A stretch of 64,000 nucleotides of DNA from Paenibacillus cellulosilyticus (GCF_003182255.1 NZ_QGTQ01000035.1:1-64000), one strand, 5' to 3'; positions 19,011 through 27,337 are shown, counted from the stretch's first letter. Notes: a model not told the origin generated them from the letters alone. A program made the numbers and translations.

Positions 19011-19152
19011 GGCAATCTTCTCCCTCTCCCAATCGTTATACACTAGCATATGCCTCGGAGATAGAAGTCTCTTGGATGAATGACGCTTGAGAAGAGCCTG
19101 TTTTACTAGTTGATAGAGCAGGACACTAGAAGGGCATCATTTGTATGGGGTA

Positions 19153-19184
19153 CAAAATAAAACGGCAAGCCCTAAGGCTTGCCG
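19153..19184 (-). terminator. terminator of the FAD monooxygenase gene
   Basis: CGGCAAGCC at 19163-19171 pairs with GGCTTGCCG at 19176-19184 around a CTAA loop; the minus-strand tail is TTTTATTTT. Confidence 0.85.
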
Positions 19185-19204
19185 GTTCTATCATTTGGGT
19201 TCTA

Positions 19205-20293
19205 TTATAGGCCGAATTGCCCAGAGAACGTCCGCTCCATCTCCAACTGCTTATCCTGAAGCGCTTCGGTCGGCTGCCGATTCGTACGTTCGAACTCCGC
19301 GAGCCTCGCTGCGCTCGTATTCCCTTCGGCCAGCGCTTCGCGTAATACGTTCGCAAGCGTATCGGCATCGTTCAGCGCGCAGTTGAGTCCGAACGCTCCC
19401 GTTGGGCTCATCGTATGTGCTGCATCGCCCATGATGACGAATCCATCCCGAACCCAACTGTCTGCTCGGCTGCTGTGCACCTTGAGCAGAACAAAGTCGC
19501 TCCATGATTGCAGATTTGCCCGCGCAGTCTTCTCTAAGTCTGGGTAAGCCTCCGCTAACTTGTCGACTAGATCATCGATTGGCTTTTTCTTCAGCTCGGC
19601 ATACAAGCCTTCCGGTATGCTCCAGCCGATCTGAATATAGCCGCCTTGCTGTGTGAATAAAGCTAGCTGCGCATCGTGTGCCAGCGTCATTCGAATGATT
19701 GGCTCCCAGCCTTCCGGCGAAGGAATGCGTGCCCACAGCAGGTCATACCCATGACTAAGCACATCGGTCGGGATACCGGCAAGCTTACGAACGGTTGAAT
19801 ACCGTCCGTCTGCACCTACTGTGACACGGCTGCGAACGGCAATCGTCTCACTGCCATGTCGTCCGCTGACGCCTACGACTTTGCCTTCCTCGTCCTTCAG
19901 CAGCTGCGTGACCGTTACGCCTGTGAGCAGCTTCGCGTTCGGATTCGCTTCCAGCCGATCGAACAGCACCTGGAGCAAATGCTTCTGCGGCGTATGAATG
20001 CCGACATGGACATGGCCTTCACCGGGCTGTACCGTGCGAATTAACTCGCCATTCTCCATATACTCAATGCGCTGTAGAAGCAGCATGCCTAGACGCCTCA
20101 CTTCATCAAGCACATGATGCTTATTCAGTATCCGCTCGCCATCTTCATTCACAAGCTCGCCCCGAAACTCTTTGAACACGCTGGCATGCCGCTCGAGTAC
20201 GACGACCGATAGGCCTGCCTCCGCCAATAGAACGGCAAGCAATGCGCCGCCAGGCCCTGCACCAACGATACATACATCTGACTGTAGATCCAT
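19205..20293 (-). CDS. FAD-dependent monooxygenase (PHBH fold)
   Basis: A 362-residue group A flavoprotein hydroxylase or halogenase-like oxidoreductase. The N-terminal VGAGPGGALLAVLLAEAG binds the FAD ADP moiety, a DG-type motif (VGADGRYSTVRKLAG) contacts both cofactors, and GDAAHTMSPTGAFGLNCALNDA binds the ribityl chain. These three motifs are in the order seen in p-hydroxybenzoate hydroxylase relatives. The substrate cannot be inferred and there is no biosynthetic neighbourhood. It is followed by a strong terminator and appears monocistronic. Confidence 0.9.
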   Translation of the reverse strand: MDLQSDVCIVGAGPGGALLAVLLAEAGLSVVVLERHASVFKEFRGELVNEDGERILNKHHVLDEVRRLGMLLLQRIEYMENGELIRTVQPGEGHVHVGIHTPQKHLLQVLFDRLEANPNAKLLTGVTVTQLLKDEEGKVVGVSGRHGSETIAVRSRVTVGADGRYSTVRKLAGIPTDVLSHGYDLLWARIPSPEGWEPIIRMTLAHDAQLALFTQQGGYIQIGWSIPEGLYAELKKKPIDDLVDKLAEAYPDLEKTARANLQSWSDFVLLKVHSSRADSWVRDGFVIMGDAAHTMSPTGAFGLNCALNDADTLANVLREALAEGNTSAARLAEFERTNRQPTEALQDKQLEMERTFSGQFGL

Positions 20294-20378
20294 GATTCAT
20301 CGCCACCTGTTTCTCATCATGTCCATCGTCCGTCACTACCATGCGGCAGGTCGATGCGCCACTTTACCTAACCCTTAA

Positions 20379-20918
20379 CTACACCAGCGCGACTTCTGGC
20401 ACCTTCACGGCAGGGGAATCCACTGCACGATTATCGAAGAAAGCTGCAAGCTCGCGATATCGCTTCGACAGCGTCGTTGGCGAAACACCGTATTTGGTTG
20501 CAAGCCCCTTCTGTGTATTCGACAATCCATGAGCTTCGCTCATCAAATATTCGATCGCTGCGCAATAAACCTCTGGCTTCGCATAAGCAGGTGCCGTCTC
20601 ATCAGCGTAGCAGTGCCATACCCAGATCGCACGGATGATAATCGACGGCTCTGTGCCGTGCATCCGCTCTACAAGCATTTCTGCAAGCTGCTGATCTTCC
20701 GTACGCTTCCATGAAAGCTCATGGATCCACTTAAGCATGCCTTCTGCTGTAACAGGTGCATTCTGGCTTGCTGCATCTGCGGATGCCGCTGTCCCTTCCA
20801 CCGTCTGCCGTCCTTGTTGTTGAACCTTCTCTAAACAGCAGCGCTTATACTTAAGTCCACTGCCACATGGACAACTTTCATTGCGTCCAATCTTGTTATT
20901 ACCTTGTTTCAATTCCAA
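20379..20918 (-). CDS. SEC-C motif protein
   Basis: A 179-residue protein. Residues 12-28 are a SEC-C zinc motif (NESCPCGSGLKYKRCC), the metal-binding element first seen at the SecA C terminus and found in many proteins. After a low-complexity Ala/Gln linker comes a helical domain ending in a possible helix-turn-helix (TQKGLATKYGVSPTTLSKRYREL). That combination suggests a metal-stabilised nucleic-acid or protein-binding factor; the role is not known. A TTG start with AGGAG four bases upstream is assumed; a TTG two codons later also fits. Confidence 0.75.
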   Translation of the reverse strand: MELKQGNNKIGRNESCPCGSGLKYKRCCLEKVQQQGRQTVEGTAASADAASQNAPVTAEGMLKWIHELSWKRTEDQQLAEMLVERMHGTEPSIIIRAIWVWHCYADETAPAYAKPEVYCAAIEYLMSEAHGLSNTQKGLATKYGVSPTTLSKRYRELAAFFDNRAVDSPAVKVPEVALV

Positions 20919-21087
20919 TCAACTCCTAGCTTCTTTCCTTACAAACGTCTATTATAACGCAAAACGGGCTAGGATGCTCCCTTCAATTCGCCAAACTCCC
21001 TCAGATTGCTATTTCATGGCAATAATCGGATCAAATGAAGGTGGTGATTGGAGGCTATCGTGCTTCATGGTTTTATTGATTTGACCA

Positions 21088-21118
21088 TGTATAAATAACG
21101 TCTCCACCGTCCATAATA
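21088..21118 (+). promoter_or_regulatory. sigma-G/sigma-F-like promoter of RNA copy 1
   Basis: TGTATA (21088-21093), an 18-base spacer and CATAATA (21112-21118) match the forespore sigma-G pattern (GHATR, 18 bases, CATnHTA). The same arrangement precedes copy 2. Confidence 0.65.
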
Positions 21119-21124
21119 CTTAAT

Positions 21125-21350
21125 GACGGTGCGAATGAGAGGTGTGGCTCCATTGGACCCGATAATGGTACAAGGACTGCAGGAGACATTTAGTTGATCA
21201 CGAAGCCTAGGAAGCGAGGGGTTGTGTCGCAGAGTATCTCTGATTCACGCACGCTTTCACAAGCGTTACCCGAGTAACAACGCGAAGTGTTGATGAGAAT
21301 GAACTCAATTTCTAACCACCGTCAGAGAGGCCCGCGAGGGCCTCTTTTTT
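21125..21350 (+). ncRNA. structured RNA, tandem copy 1
   Basis: About 226 bases with no plausible reading frame, enclosed by a long-range stem (TGACGGTG at the 5' end with CACCGTCA near 21317-21324) and ended by a terminator. Inside are conserved hairpins: GTTAC-CCGA-GTAAC, GCTT-TCAC-AAGC and CCATT with AATGG. A second copy about 345 bases downstream keeps most bases and all these pairings. The class was not recognised; sporulation-linked raiA or CsfG RNAs are candidates to test. It does not contain the conserved cores of T-box, lysine, M-box or cobalamin leaders. Confidence 0.75.
21326..21350 (+). terminator. terminator of RNA copy 1
   Basis: AGAGGCCC, loop GCGA, GGGCCTCT, then a run of T. 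Confidence 0.9.
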
Positions 21351-21432
21351 CATCCGGTATGATACTAATTTACGAAGTCACAACAATATATTAGCGATTA
21401 GCACAATTTTGTTCCGCAATGTTAAGAAATGA

Positions 21433-21463
21433 TGAATAGATCAACCGCCAGCTGACCATAATA
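21433..21463 (+). promoter_or_regulatory. sigma-G/sigma-F-like promoter of RNA copy 2
   Basis: TGAATA (21433-21438), 18 bases, then CATAATA (21457-21463): an excellent match to the sigma-G consensus. Confidence 0.7.
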
Positions 21464-21469
21464 CTAAAC

Positions 21470-21694
21470 GACGGTGCGAATGAGAGGTGTGGCTCCATTG
21501 GACCCAATAATGGTACAAGGACTGCAGGAGGAAATTCGATAACCACGAAGCTAAGGAAGCGAGGGGTTGTGCTGCAGAGTATTCTCTGAATCACACACGC
21601 TAATAGCGTTACCCGAGTAACAACGCGAAGTGTTAAAAGGAATGACTCAATTCAAACCACCGTCAGAAGGAAGCCTGTAACAGGGCTTCCTTTT
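21470..21694 (+). ncRNA. structured RNA, tandem copy 2
   Basis: Second copy of the RNA at 21125-21350. The outer stem GACGGTG/CACCGTC and the segment around GTTACCCGAGTAAC are unchanged. The hairpin that is GCTT-TCAC-AAGC in copy 1 has become GCT-AAT-AGC here, so pairing is kept although the sequence differs. The terminator stem is different in sequence but equivalent. This supports selection on structure and argues against a recent passive duplication. Confidence 0.75.
21667..21694 (+). terminator. terminator of RNA copy 2
   Basis: AAGGAAGCC and GGCTTCCTT arms followed by T residues. Confidence 0.85.
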
Positions 21695-21764
21695 AACGTT
21701 GTCGGCAAACAAAAAGCCGCAGTAGCGCGACCCTTTGTCATGGCTATTGTATGAAAATGAAAAT

Positions 21765-22226
21765 TCAGCTCGTACCGGCCGATGCAGAGCCATTAAATAC
21801 GGCAGGTCCATTCAATGTGACTCCCGTATCTGTATCCGAACTAATAAACAGGCTGTAACGGATTTGTCCCACTTCTACGACATTTGCTGGCGGGAAATCT
21901 CCTGCCACAACGCTAATTGGCGGAGTGTCAAACGAGCCCCCTCCAAGAAAGAGCGTATCCGTATAAATAACCGTCCCCGTACCTGCTGTGCCCGTTCCAT
22001 TACGTTCGATTGTCAGTGTAATGTTGGCCGTCTGTTCAACCCCTAATGCAACGCCAGCTATTCCTGTTAACGCAACACGCACAAGATCAGCATTGCCCGC
22101 AGGAGCCGCCGCCAACGTCTGCAGCCCAATGTCTCCAATGAATAGCGGTGTCGTCGTAATCGGCTCTGCCCCAGCGCTGTTATTGCGATGCACGGACAGA
22201 CGCTCGTCCAGAAACTGTATAGCCAT
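21765..22226 (-). CDS. hypothetical protein, possible spore-surface or exosporium type
   Basis: A 153-residue protein rich in Gly, Ala, Thr and Val with alternating hydrophobic pattern, suggesting an all-beta jelly-roll or sandwich. It lacks a signal peptide and has a single clear ribosome site (AGGGAGGGG). The beta-rich C-terminal segment (GQIRYSLFIS, then a small-residue tail) is reminiscent of the C-terminal domains of exosporium proteins, but the family is not recognised with certainty. Its location next to forespore-type RNAs is compatible with a sporulation role; that is inference. Confidence 0.6.
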   Translation of the reverse strand: MAIQFLDERLSVHRNNSAGAEPITTTPLFIGDIGLQTLAAAPAGNADLVRVALTGIAGVALGVEQTANITLTIERNGTGTAGTGTVIYTDTLFLGGGSFDTPPISVVAGDFPPANVVEVGQIRYSLFISSDTDTGVTLNGPAVFNGSASAGTS

Positions 22227-22319
22227 GCTTACCCCTCCCTTGCTCCTAAACTAATCTATTATATGTAGCGACTAATAGAGTTGAACTGGGCAAAGGTATA
22301 CGATAATAGACTTGCAGCG

Positions 22320-23249
22320 TTACTTTGTGCTGTCCGATGCCTGAGATGGCTTCTGACCTGGCGGTTGTCCGCCTCCAAAACCTCCACTACTCAGCTCGAT
22401 ACTGCTCGCCTGCTGTGTGCCGTCTGTTAATTGAATTCTTAGTATGTCTCCTTCTTTCAAATCGGTTAGCTTAATGGTTTGTTCTGTGCGCTCATTATTA
22501 TCGAAGCTTATCTCGATCAGCTTCGTTGAACTTGTCACTTCAATAACCATCGTCTCCTCCGTAAACATGTCGGAAGGTTGTGATGCATCGCCTGACTCTC
22601 CTTCACTTGGAGCTTGTCCGCTTGGCTTGCCTTGCGACATTGATGATTTATAAATCGTTATTTTGCTGCCGCTGATGCTCTTGATCTTGCCCATTGTCGA
22701 TGTATGATTCGAACTATCGGCTGGTGCAGCTGATTTCGCAGCTGTTGAACTGGATGTCGCCTTCGTACTTGTTCCTGCTGCGCTTTGCGCTGCTGTTGTG
22801 CTCTTAGTGCTTCCAGAAGTGTCTGAGCTGCTTGATCCTTTCGTCTTACTGGTGCTGCCGCTGGTAGTCGATCCAGATGCAGATTGGGTTGATGCGGCAG
22901 TCTTCTTCTCTTCTTTCGCTGCCGTTGTCGACGAGCTTGAAGCGGCTGGCTTCTGTTCAGTTGATGGCGTCTGTTCATTAGCGTTGGAAGCATTGTCCGA
23001 CTGATCGGACGATGCTGCTTCTTCCTCGCCAGCTGCTGTTACTTGATCTGCATTATCTTCTATGTATGCTGAACCTTCTAGCGTATTGGACTCGGTATCA
23101 AGCTCCGTTTCTGTTGCAGTACTAGCAGCAATCGGATCTGTCAAATCACTCGCCGAGCCTGACAAAGCTTTCGATTCCGACTGGCAGCCTACCAGCAGTG
23201 ACATCATAACAACTGCACTCAGCAGCGTTACGCTCATTTTGTTCCTCAT
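22320..23249 (-). CDS. Ser/Thr-rich lipoprotein with C-terminal beta domain
   Basis: A predicted 309-residue lipoprotein: signal peptide with lipobox LLVGC (Cys22), then about 175 residues of Ser, Thr, Ala, Lys low-complexity linker, then a C-terminal domain (MGKIKSISGSKITIYKS, LTDLKEGDILRIQL) resembling a small OB-like or DUF5666-type beta barrel. The linker would hold the domain away from the membrane through the wall. The start at 23249 is chosen for GGGAGGGAAG upstream; the frame continues 33 codons further without signal-like character. Function unknown. Confidence 0.75.
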   Translation of the reverse strand: MRNKMSVTLLSAVVMMSLLVGCQSESKALSGSASDLTDPIAASTATETELDTESNTLEGSAYIEDNADQVTAAGEEEAASSDQSDNASNANEQTPSTEQKPAASSSSTTAAKEEKKTAASTQSASGSTTSGSTSKTKGSSSSDTSGSTKSTTAAQSAAGTSTKATSSSTAAKSAAPADSSNHTSTMGKIKSISGSKITIYKSSMSQGKPSGQAPSEGESGDASQPSDMFTEETMVIEVTSSTKLIEISFDNNERTEQTIKLTDLKEGDILRIQLTDGTQQASSIELSSGGFGGGQPPGQKPSQASDSTK

Positions 23250-23345
23250 GACTTCCCTCCCAATATTTTCTTCCGAAGGAAATGTATCATGGGACCATGA
23301 ATTGGAATTGAAAAGAAGCTGAATGTTGTCTGAAATATGGAAAGA

Positions 23346-23402
23346 CAAAAAAACTCCTGCGCATCGTGTACGAATACGTACTCGAATGCACAGAAGTTTT
23401 GA
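23346..23402 (-). terminator. terminator of the Fe-S carrier gene
   Basis: An imperfect stem (AAAACT and TGCGCAT with ATGCACA and AGTTTT) followed by seven T on the minus strand. Confidence 0.65.
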
Positions 23403-23436
23403 TTAACTTACGCTTGGAATTCGTGTTTACAAAATC

Positions 23437-23796
23437 TTAGCAAGGATCCGCCGCAGGGTTGCCTGCTTCCTTCGCCGTACGGAAGCTCGAACCGCATCCG
23501 CATGTTGCCGATGCATTCGGATTGAAGATGGTGAAGCCGCCGCTCATGCCTTCTTCCTTCCAGTCGATCTCCAAGCCGTTCAAATATTTGATGCTGTTAT
23601 TGTCCACGACAACTTTCAAACCTTTTGCGTCCAGCTCTTGGTCGTCTTCGTGGCGCTCATCGTCAAAGCCCATGCCGTAGGAGAAGCCGCTGCAGCCGCC
23701 TTCCTTCACGCCAACGCGCAGGAAGAGATTTGGCGTTTCCTCCGCTTCGAGCATTTCTTTTATTTTATCGATAGCCGCATCGGATACATTAATCAC
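23437..23796 (-). CDS. A-type iron-sulfur cluster carrier (HesB/IscA/ErpA family)
   Basis: A 119-residue Fe-S carrier that receives clusters from a scaffold and passes them to apo-proteins. The three ligand Cys are C35 (GGCSGFSYG), C99 and C101 (CGCGSS). The start is GTG, with GGAGGG upstream. The C terminus is about ten residues longer than usual and ends in Cys. It is monocistronic and stands near other Fe-S and quinone genes (mqnE, yutI) that need such clusters. Confidence 0.92.
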   Translation of the reverse strand: MINVSDAAIDKIKEMLEAEETPNLFLRVGVKEGGCSGFSYGMGFDDERHEDDQELDAKGLKVVVDNNSIKYLNGLEIDWKEEGMSGGFTIFNPNASATCGCGSSFRTAKEAGNPAADPC

Positions 23797-23985
23797 GGCA
23801 ATCCCTCCTCGAGATTAGAATCATTATTACGGTTTTGCCTTTAGTATACTCCGTTTGCCCCATGTGCTCAAGGGGACGATTATCCCGCTTCGGACACGCT
23901 ATTGCACCACATTGCTCTTCTCTTTCGAACTACTAATCCAACATTTCCTCATGACACATTCATGTCACCTTGCTGACTTTTCTTG

Positions 23986-24014
23986 TTGCCGCTCTTCTTC
24001 TTGAGGTTTATAAT
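23986..24014 (+). promoter_or_regulatory. promoter of mqnE
   Basis: TTGCCG (23986-23991), 17 bases, TATAAT (24009-24014). Confidence 0.55.
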
Positions 24015-24131
24015 GAGTACAGTTATTTTCAAGGGAATAGCAAGTTCCTTTTTTCACAAACTTAACCACTTAGCCGTCGCTGACCAAGTCAGGGACTACA
24101 AAATTACAGCAATGAAAGCGAGGGAAAACGT

Positions 24132-25235
24132 ATGAACGTCATTTTACCGACTGACCAATCACGCATGCAAGAAATTGCGGACAAAGTACGTAATGGTGAA
24201 CGTCTTTCGCTTGAGGACGGCGTCTTTTTGTACCAATCGGACGACCTGCTGACCATCGGCCAGCTTGCGAATGAAGTGAATTTGCGCAAGAACGGCCGCA
24301 AGGTTTATTTTATCGAAAATCTAAGTCTCTACTTCACGAACGTCTGCGAAGCGCACTGCGCATTCTGCAACTTCCGTAAGGATGAAGGCCAAGAGGGCGC
24401 TTATACGCTGTCCGGCGAGCAAATGATCGAGTACGTCGACCAGCACTACCATCCAGGCGTGCGCGAGTTCCATATTGTAGGCGGACATAATCCACATGTT
24501 CCGTTCCAATATTATGTAGATTCGCTCAAGGCGCTGAAAGATCGTTATCCAGACGTTACGTTGAAAGCATACACGGCTGCAGAAATCGACTTCTTCTCCC
24601 GTATTAGCGGTCTGTCGTATACGGAAGTCCTGCAAGAGCTTATGAAAGTCGGTCTCGCTTCCCTCACGGGTGGCGGCGCAGAAATTTTGTCCGATCAGTA
24701 TCGGAAGAAAATGAAAGTAACGAAAGCGGATGTGAGCCAGTATCTGCAAGTGCACCGTGCGGCGCATAACCTTGGCCTGAAGACGCACACGACGATGTTG
24801 TACGGCTCGGTCGAAAGCAAAGAAGACCGTATCCGTCACATGATGCAGATTCGTGAGCTGCAAGATGAAACGAATGGCTTCCTCGTATTCATCCCGCTGT
24901 CGATGCAGCCAATTAGTCCAAAAGCAAGCATCAAGCGCCGCAACTCGGCGTTCGAGGACTTGAAGACGATCGCGATCAGCCGTCTCATGCTGGATAACTT
25001 CCAGCATATCAAAGCGTATTTCATTAACATCGGTCTGCAGCTGACGCAAGTTGCGCTGACGATGGGTGCCAATGACGTACACGGTACGATGGTCAAAGAA
25101 CGGATCAGTCACGCGGCTGGCGCATTGACGCCGGAAGGTATTACGCGCGACGAGCTCATCTGGCTCGTTAAAGGCGCAGGACGTGTCGCAATTGAACGCG
25201 ACACGCTGTACAACGAAATTAAAGTATACGAATAG
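24132..25235 (+). CDS. mqnE: aminofutalosine synthase
   Basis: MqnE is the radical SAM enzyme that joins the enolpyruvyl group of chorismate-derived substrate to SAM-adenosine, an early step of the futalosine route to menaquinone. The cluster-binding motif CEAHCAFC has Cys at 72, 76 and 79. VGGHNPHVPFQYY and KAYTAAEIDFF are characteristic of MqnE/MqnC. Its 367 residues match the family length. No other mqn gene is in the window, so the pathway is completed elsewhere. GAGGGA precedes the ATG. Confidence 0.95.
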   Translation: MNVILPTDQSRMQEIADKVRNGERLSLEDGVFLYQSDDLLTIGQLANEVNLRKNGRKVYFIENLSLYFTNVCEAHCAFCNFRKDEGQEGAYTLSGEQMIEYVDQHYHPGVREFHIVGGHNPHVPFQYYVDSLKALKDRYPDVTLKAYTAAEIDFFSRISGLSYTEVLQELMKVGLASLTGGGAEILSDQYRKKMKVTKADVSQYLQVHRAAHNLGLKTHTTMLYGSVESKEDRIRHMMQIRELQDETNGFLVFIPLSMQPISPKASIKRRNSAFEDLKTIAISRLMLDNFQHIKAYFINIGLQLTQVALTMGANDVHGTMVKERISHAAGALTPEGITRDELIWLVKGAGRVAIERDTLYNEIKVYE

Positions 25236-25322
25236 TATAAACACTTAAGCTGGAATTCATGGTGGCCTGCCCAGCAGGACACACTATAGCTACAAATCGG
25301 GACATGGAATGGGTGCTAAACA

Positions 25323-26390
25323 ATGAAACGAGTCATTATTTTAGGCGGCGGCTACGGCGGTCAGGCAGTAGCCAATGAATTAATCGAACGAGGCATTCCA
25401 AGCGACACGATCGTTACGCTTATCGATCGCATGCCGTTTCAAGGCCTTAAGACGGAATACTACGCGCTAGCAGCAGGTACGGTCAGCGATCACCAGCTGC
25501 GGGTTGCTTTTCCAAGCGATCCGAAATTACTGCTGATGTACGGCGAAGTGCTGAACGTCGATATGGAACGGCAGGTTGTTATAATGGAGGGCCAGAACGA
25601 GCTGGAATATGACAGTCTTGTTATTGCGCTCGGATGTACGGATAAATTTCACGGCATAACGGGCGCTGAAGAATACGCATGCACGATTCAAACCTTCAGC
25701 GCTGCTCGCAATACGTACCAGCAGTTGAATGACTTGAAGGCATACGGACAAGTGTCAATCGTCGGCGGTGGATTAAGCGGCGTTGAGGTTGCAGCTGAGC
25801 TGCGCGAGAGCCGGCCGGATTTGAACATTCGCATTATCGACCGCGGACCAAGCGTAATGTCAGCGTTCCCTGACAAGCTGCAAAATTATGTTGCAGACTG
25901 GTTCCGTGAACATAACGTCGAAATGATGGGTCACGTTGCGCTTAGCCAGATCGAACCTGGCATCCTGCACGACAGCCACTCCGATAAGCCGATTTACACC
26001 GATGTTACGGTTTGGACGGCGGGCATTCAGCCCGTTGATCTGGTGCAACGAATGGATCTGCCGAAGGATCATTCCGGCCGTCTCGTTATTAACGAGTACC
26101 ACCAGCTGCCAGCCTATACGAATGTGTATATCGTCGGCGACTGCGCCTCGCTTCCTTTCGCACCGAGCGGTCAAGCGGCAGGCGCACAAGGCAAGCAGGT
26201 CGCTGAAGTGATTCATGCAGCCTGGAACGGACATACACCTAAGCTTGGCAAAATCAAGCTGAAAGGGACGCTTGGCTCCCTTGGCAAGAAGGCCGGATTC
26301 GGCCTGATGGGCAAAACTGCACTTATGGGACGCGTTCCGCGTCTGTTGAAAACAGGTGTCCTTTGGAAATCGAAGCATCATATCGGGTAA
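25323..26390 (+). CDS. yutJ: NADH dehydrogenase-like FAD oxidoreductase (YutJ-like)
   Basis: A 355-residue two-dinucleotide-binding flavoprotein of the NDH-2 family. It has GGGYGGQAVANEL at the N terminus, SIVGGGLSGVEVAAEL in the middle for NAD(P)H, and VYIVGDCASLPFAPSGQAA for FAD. It follows mqnE by about 90 bases, which suggests a link to menaquinone-dependent electron transfer. The adjacent yuzB and yutI homologues reproduce the Bacillus yut neighbourhood. The basic C terminus (GRVPRLLKTGVLWKSKHH) may bind membrane. Confidence 0.88.
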   Translation: MKRVIILGGGYGGQAVANELIERGIPSDTIVTLIDRMPFQGLKTEYYALAAGTVSDHQLRVAFPSDPKLLLMYGEVLNVDMERQVVIMEGQNELEYDSLVIALGCTDKFHGITGAEEYACTIQTFSAARNTYQQLNDLKAYGQVSIVGGGLSGVEVAAELRESRPDLNIRIIDRGPSVMSAFPDKLQNYVADWFREHNVEMMGHVALSQIEPGILHDSHSDKPIYTDVTVWTAGIQPVDLVQRMDLPKDHSGRLVINEYHQLPAYTNVYIVGDCASLPFAPSGQAAGAQGKQVAEVIHAAWNGHTPKLGKIKLKGTLGSLGKKAGFGLMGKTALMGRVPRLLKTGVLWKSKHHIG

Positions 26391-26416
26391 TCAACCCAAC
26401 CCAAATCTTCAGGAGC

Positions 26417-26506
26417 TCTACCCACCTAAATCCTCCCTGCTAGGGAGGACCCCATGGGACTCCCGTCCCCTGGACCCCGGAAGGGGGGGTGGTGGCGAGA
26501 CAGAGG
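26417..26506. repeat. dispersed repeat, copy 1
   Basis: The first 70 bases are identical to 29388-29457 and the next 20 nearly so. The repeat contains TCCTCCCT-GCT-AGGGAGGA, a perfect hairpin, and further C/G-rich inverted arms. It lies after yutJ and encodes nothing. Confidence 0.85.
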
Positions 26507-26522
26507 CGCGGATCAAATACTA

Positions 26523-26572
26523 CGTGTTAGGAGCCGTGTACCCCTTTGGGGTACAACTCTCGTTCGAGCTTA
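26523..26572. repeat. short hairpin repeat (ACCCCTTTGGGGT type), copy 1
   Basis: Related to three copies at 29.48-29.68 kb. Shared plan: GTGxTxGGAGxCG, a CCCCTTTGGGG hairpin, then GAGCTTACT. Confidence 0.6.
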
Positions 26573-26577
26573 CTAGT

Positions 26578-26628
26578 AAAAACGCCTGTGGCGGGAGCAT
26601 GGATGCTCGCCTGCCACAGGCGTTTTTT
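26578..26628. terminator. bidirectional terminator between yutJ and yuzB
   Basis: AACGCCTGTGGC and GCCACAGGCGTT with a T run on the plus strand and an A-rich left flank. It ends both convergent genes. Confidence 0.85.
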
Positions 26629-26899
26629 ACATGTCGTCGAGCAGTTTATCCAGCGCGGCTTGGTGGGCGCGCTGTTGTTCTGTACTCTTTACGATCTCAT
26701 CATATAGCTTATCGGCTGTTTCGGCCGCTACTATCTCGCCGTCGACCAAGGCGAACGGGAACAGATAACATTCCCCGCAGTTGCCTAGACAGCCGTATTC
26801 GATGACTTCATAGTCAGGATCCTGCTCCAGCCGCTGCATGATGCGATCGGTGCCATGATGCATGTTGCTGGCGCAGAACTCAACGATCGGTTTCAGCAT
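26627..26899 (-). CDS. yuzB: YuzB family protein (DUF1450)
   Basis: A 90-residue protein with four conserved Cys: C9, C37, C41 and C44 (YGCLGNCGEC). The CxxxCxxC cluster looks like a metal or Fe-S site. The family is YuzB/DUF1450, a thioredoxin-like ferredoxin-type small protein of unknown role. The start at 26899 is set by GGAGGT seven bases upstream; nine codons of the longer frame are discarded. It is divergent from yutI, as in Bacillus. Confidence 0.87.
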   Translation of the reverse strand: MLKPIVEFCASNMHHGTDRIMQRLEQDPDYEVIEYGCLGNCGECYLFPFALVDGEIVAAETADKLYDEIVKSTEQQRAHQAALDKLLDDM

Positions 26900-26962
26900 A
26901 GTTTTTACCTCCGTACTGCGCATGTATAAGAAACTATAATTTCACGAATGCTAATCAACGGT

Positions 26963-26976
26963 GCGGATGAATCCGC
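26963..26976. promoter_or_regulatory. palindrome between yuzB and yutI
   Basis: GCGGAT-GA-ATCCGC lies in the 160-base divergent gap and could be an operator for either gene. No regulator is assigned. Confidence 0.35.
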
Positions 26977-27061
26977 GCGATCAATCGACTCCATTCCGCC
27001 TCGAATCCATTTTCATTTCAATCGCTTTGTACTATAATAGGGGAGAAAGGAGTTGATTGCA

Positions 27062-27307
27062 ATGAGCGAAACTAACCAATCGACGCAGTACGACGAGGTA
27101 TTGGACGTACTGGATAAACTGCGTCCCTTCTTGCAGCGCGACGGCGGCGACGTTGAGCTGGTAGACGTTGAGGACGGCATTGTAAAGCTTCGTCTGGTAG
27201 GCGCTTGCGGCAGCTGCCCAAGCTCGACCATCACGCTGAAAGCCGGTATCGAACGCGCACTGCTTGAAGAAGTTGAAGGTATCGAAGAGGTTGTACAAGT
27301 ATTCTAA
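27062..27307 (+). CDS. yutI: NifU-like Fe-S scaffold protein
   Basis: An 81-residue NifU C-terminal domain protein that binds and transfers an iron-sulfur cluster through the Cys pair C49/C52 (ACGSCPSS). It begins [20 protein letters not shown], typical of the family. AAAGGAG lies 9 bases before the ATG at 27062. A TATAAT -10 is just upstream. A strong terminator follows, so it is a single gene. Confidence 0.93.
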   Translation: MSETNQSTQYDEVLDVLDKLRPFLQRDGGDVELVDVEDGIVKLRLVGACGSCPSSTITLKAGIERALLEEVEGIEEVVQVF

Positions 27308-27337
27308 TCAGCCTTTTCAACGAGCCTGATACGATGC

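Noticed and set aside
21125-21694. T-box, M-box, lysine or cobalamin riboswitch
   Set aside because: The conserved cores of these classes are missing (for example no AGGGTGG T-box, no GCCGAAG lysine core), and no coding gene follows on the same strand.
26356-26805. 149-codon frame over the dispersed repeat
   Set aside because: It overlaps the end of yutJ, the repeat and the terminator, and lies antisense to yuzB; no ribosome site.
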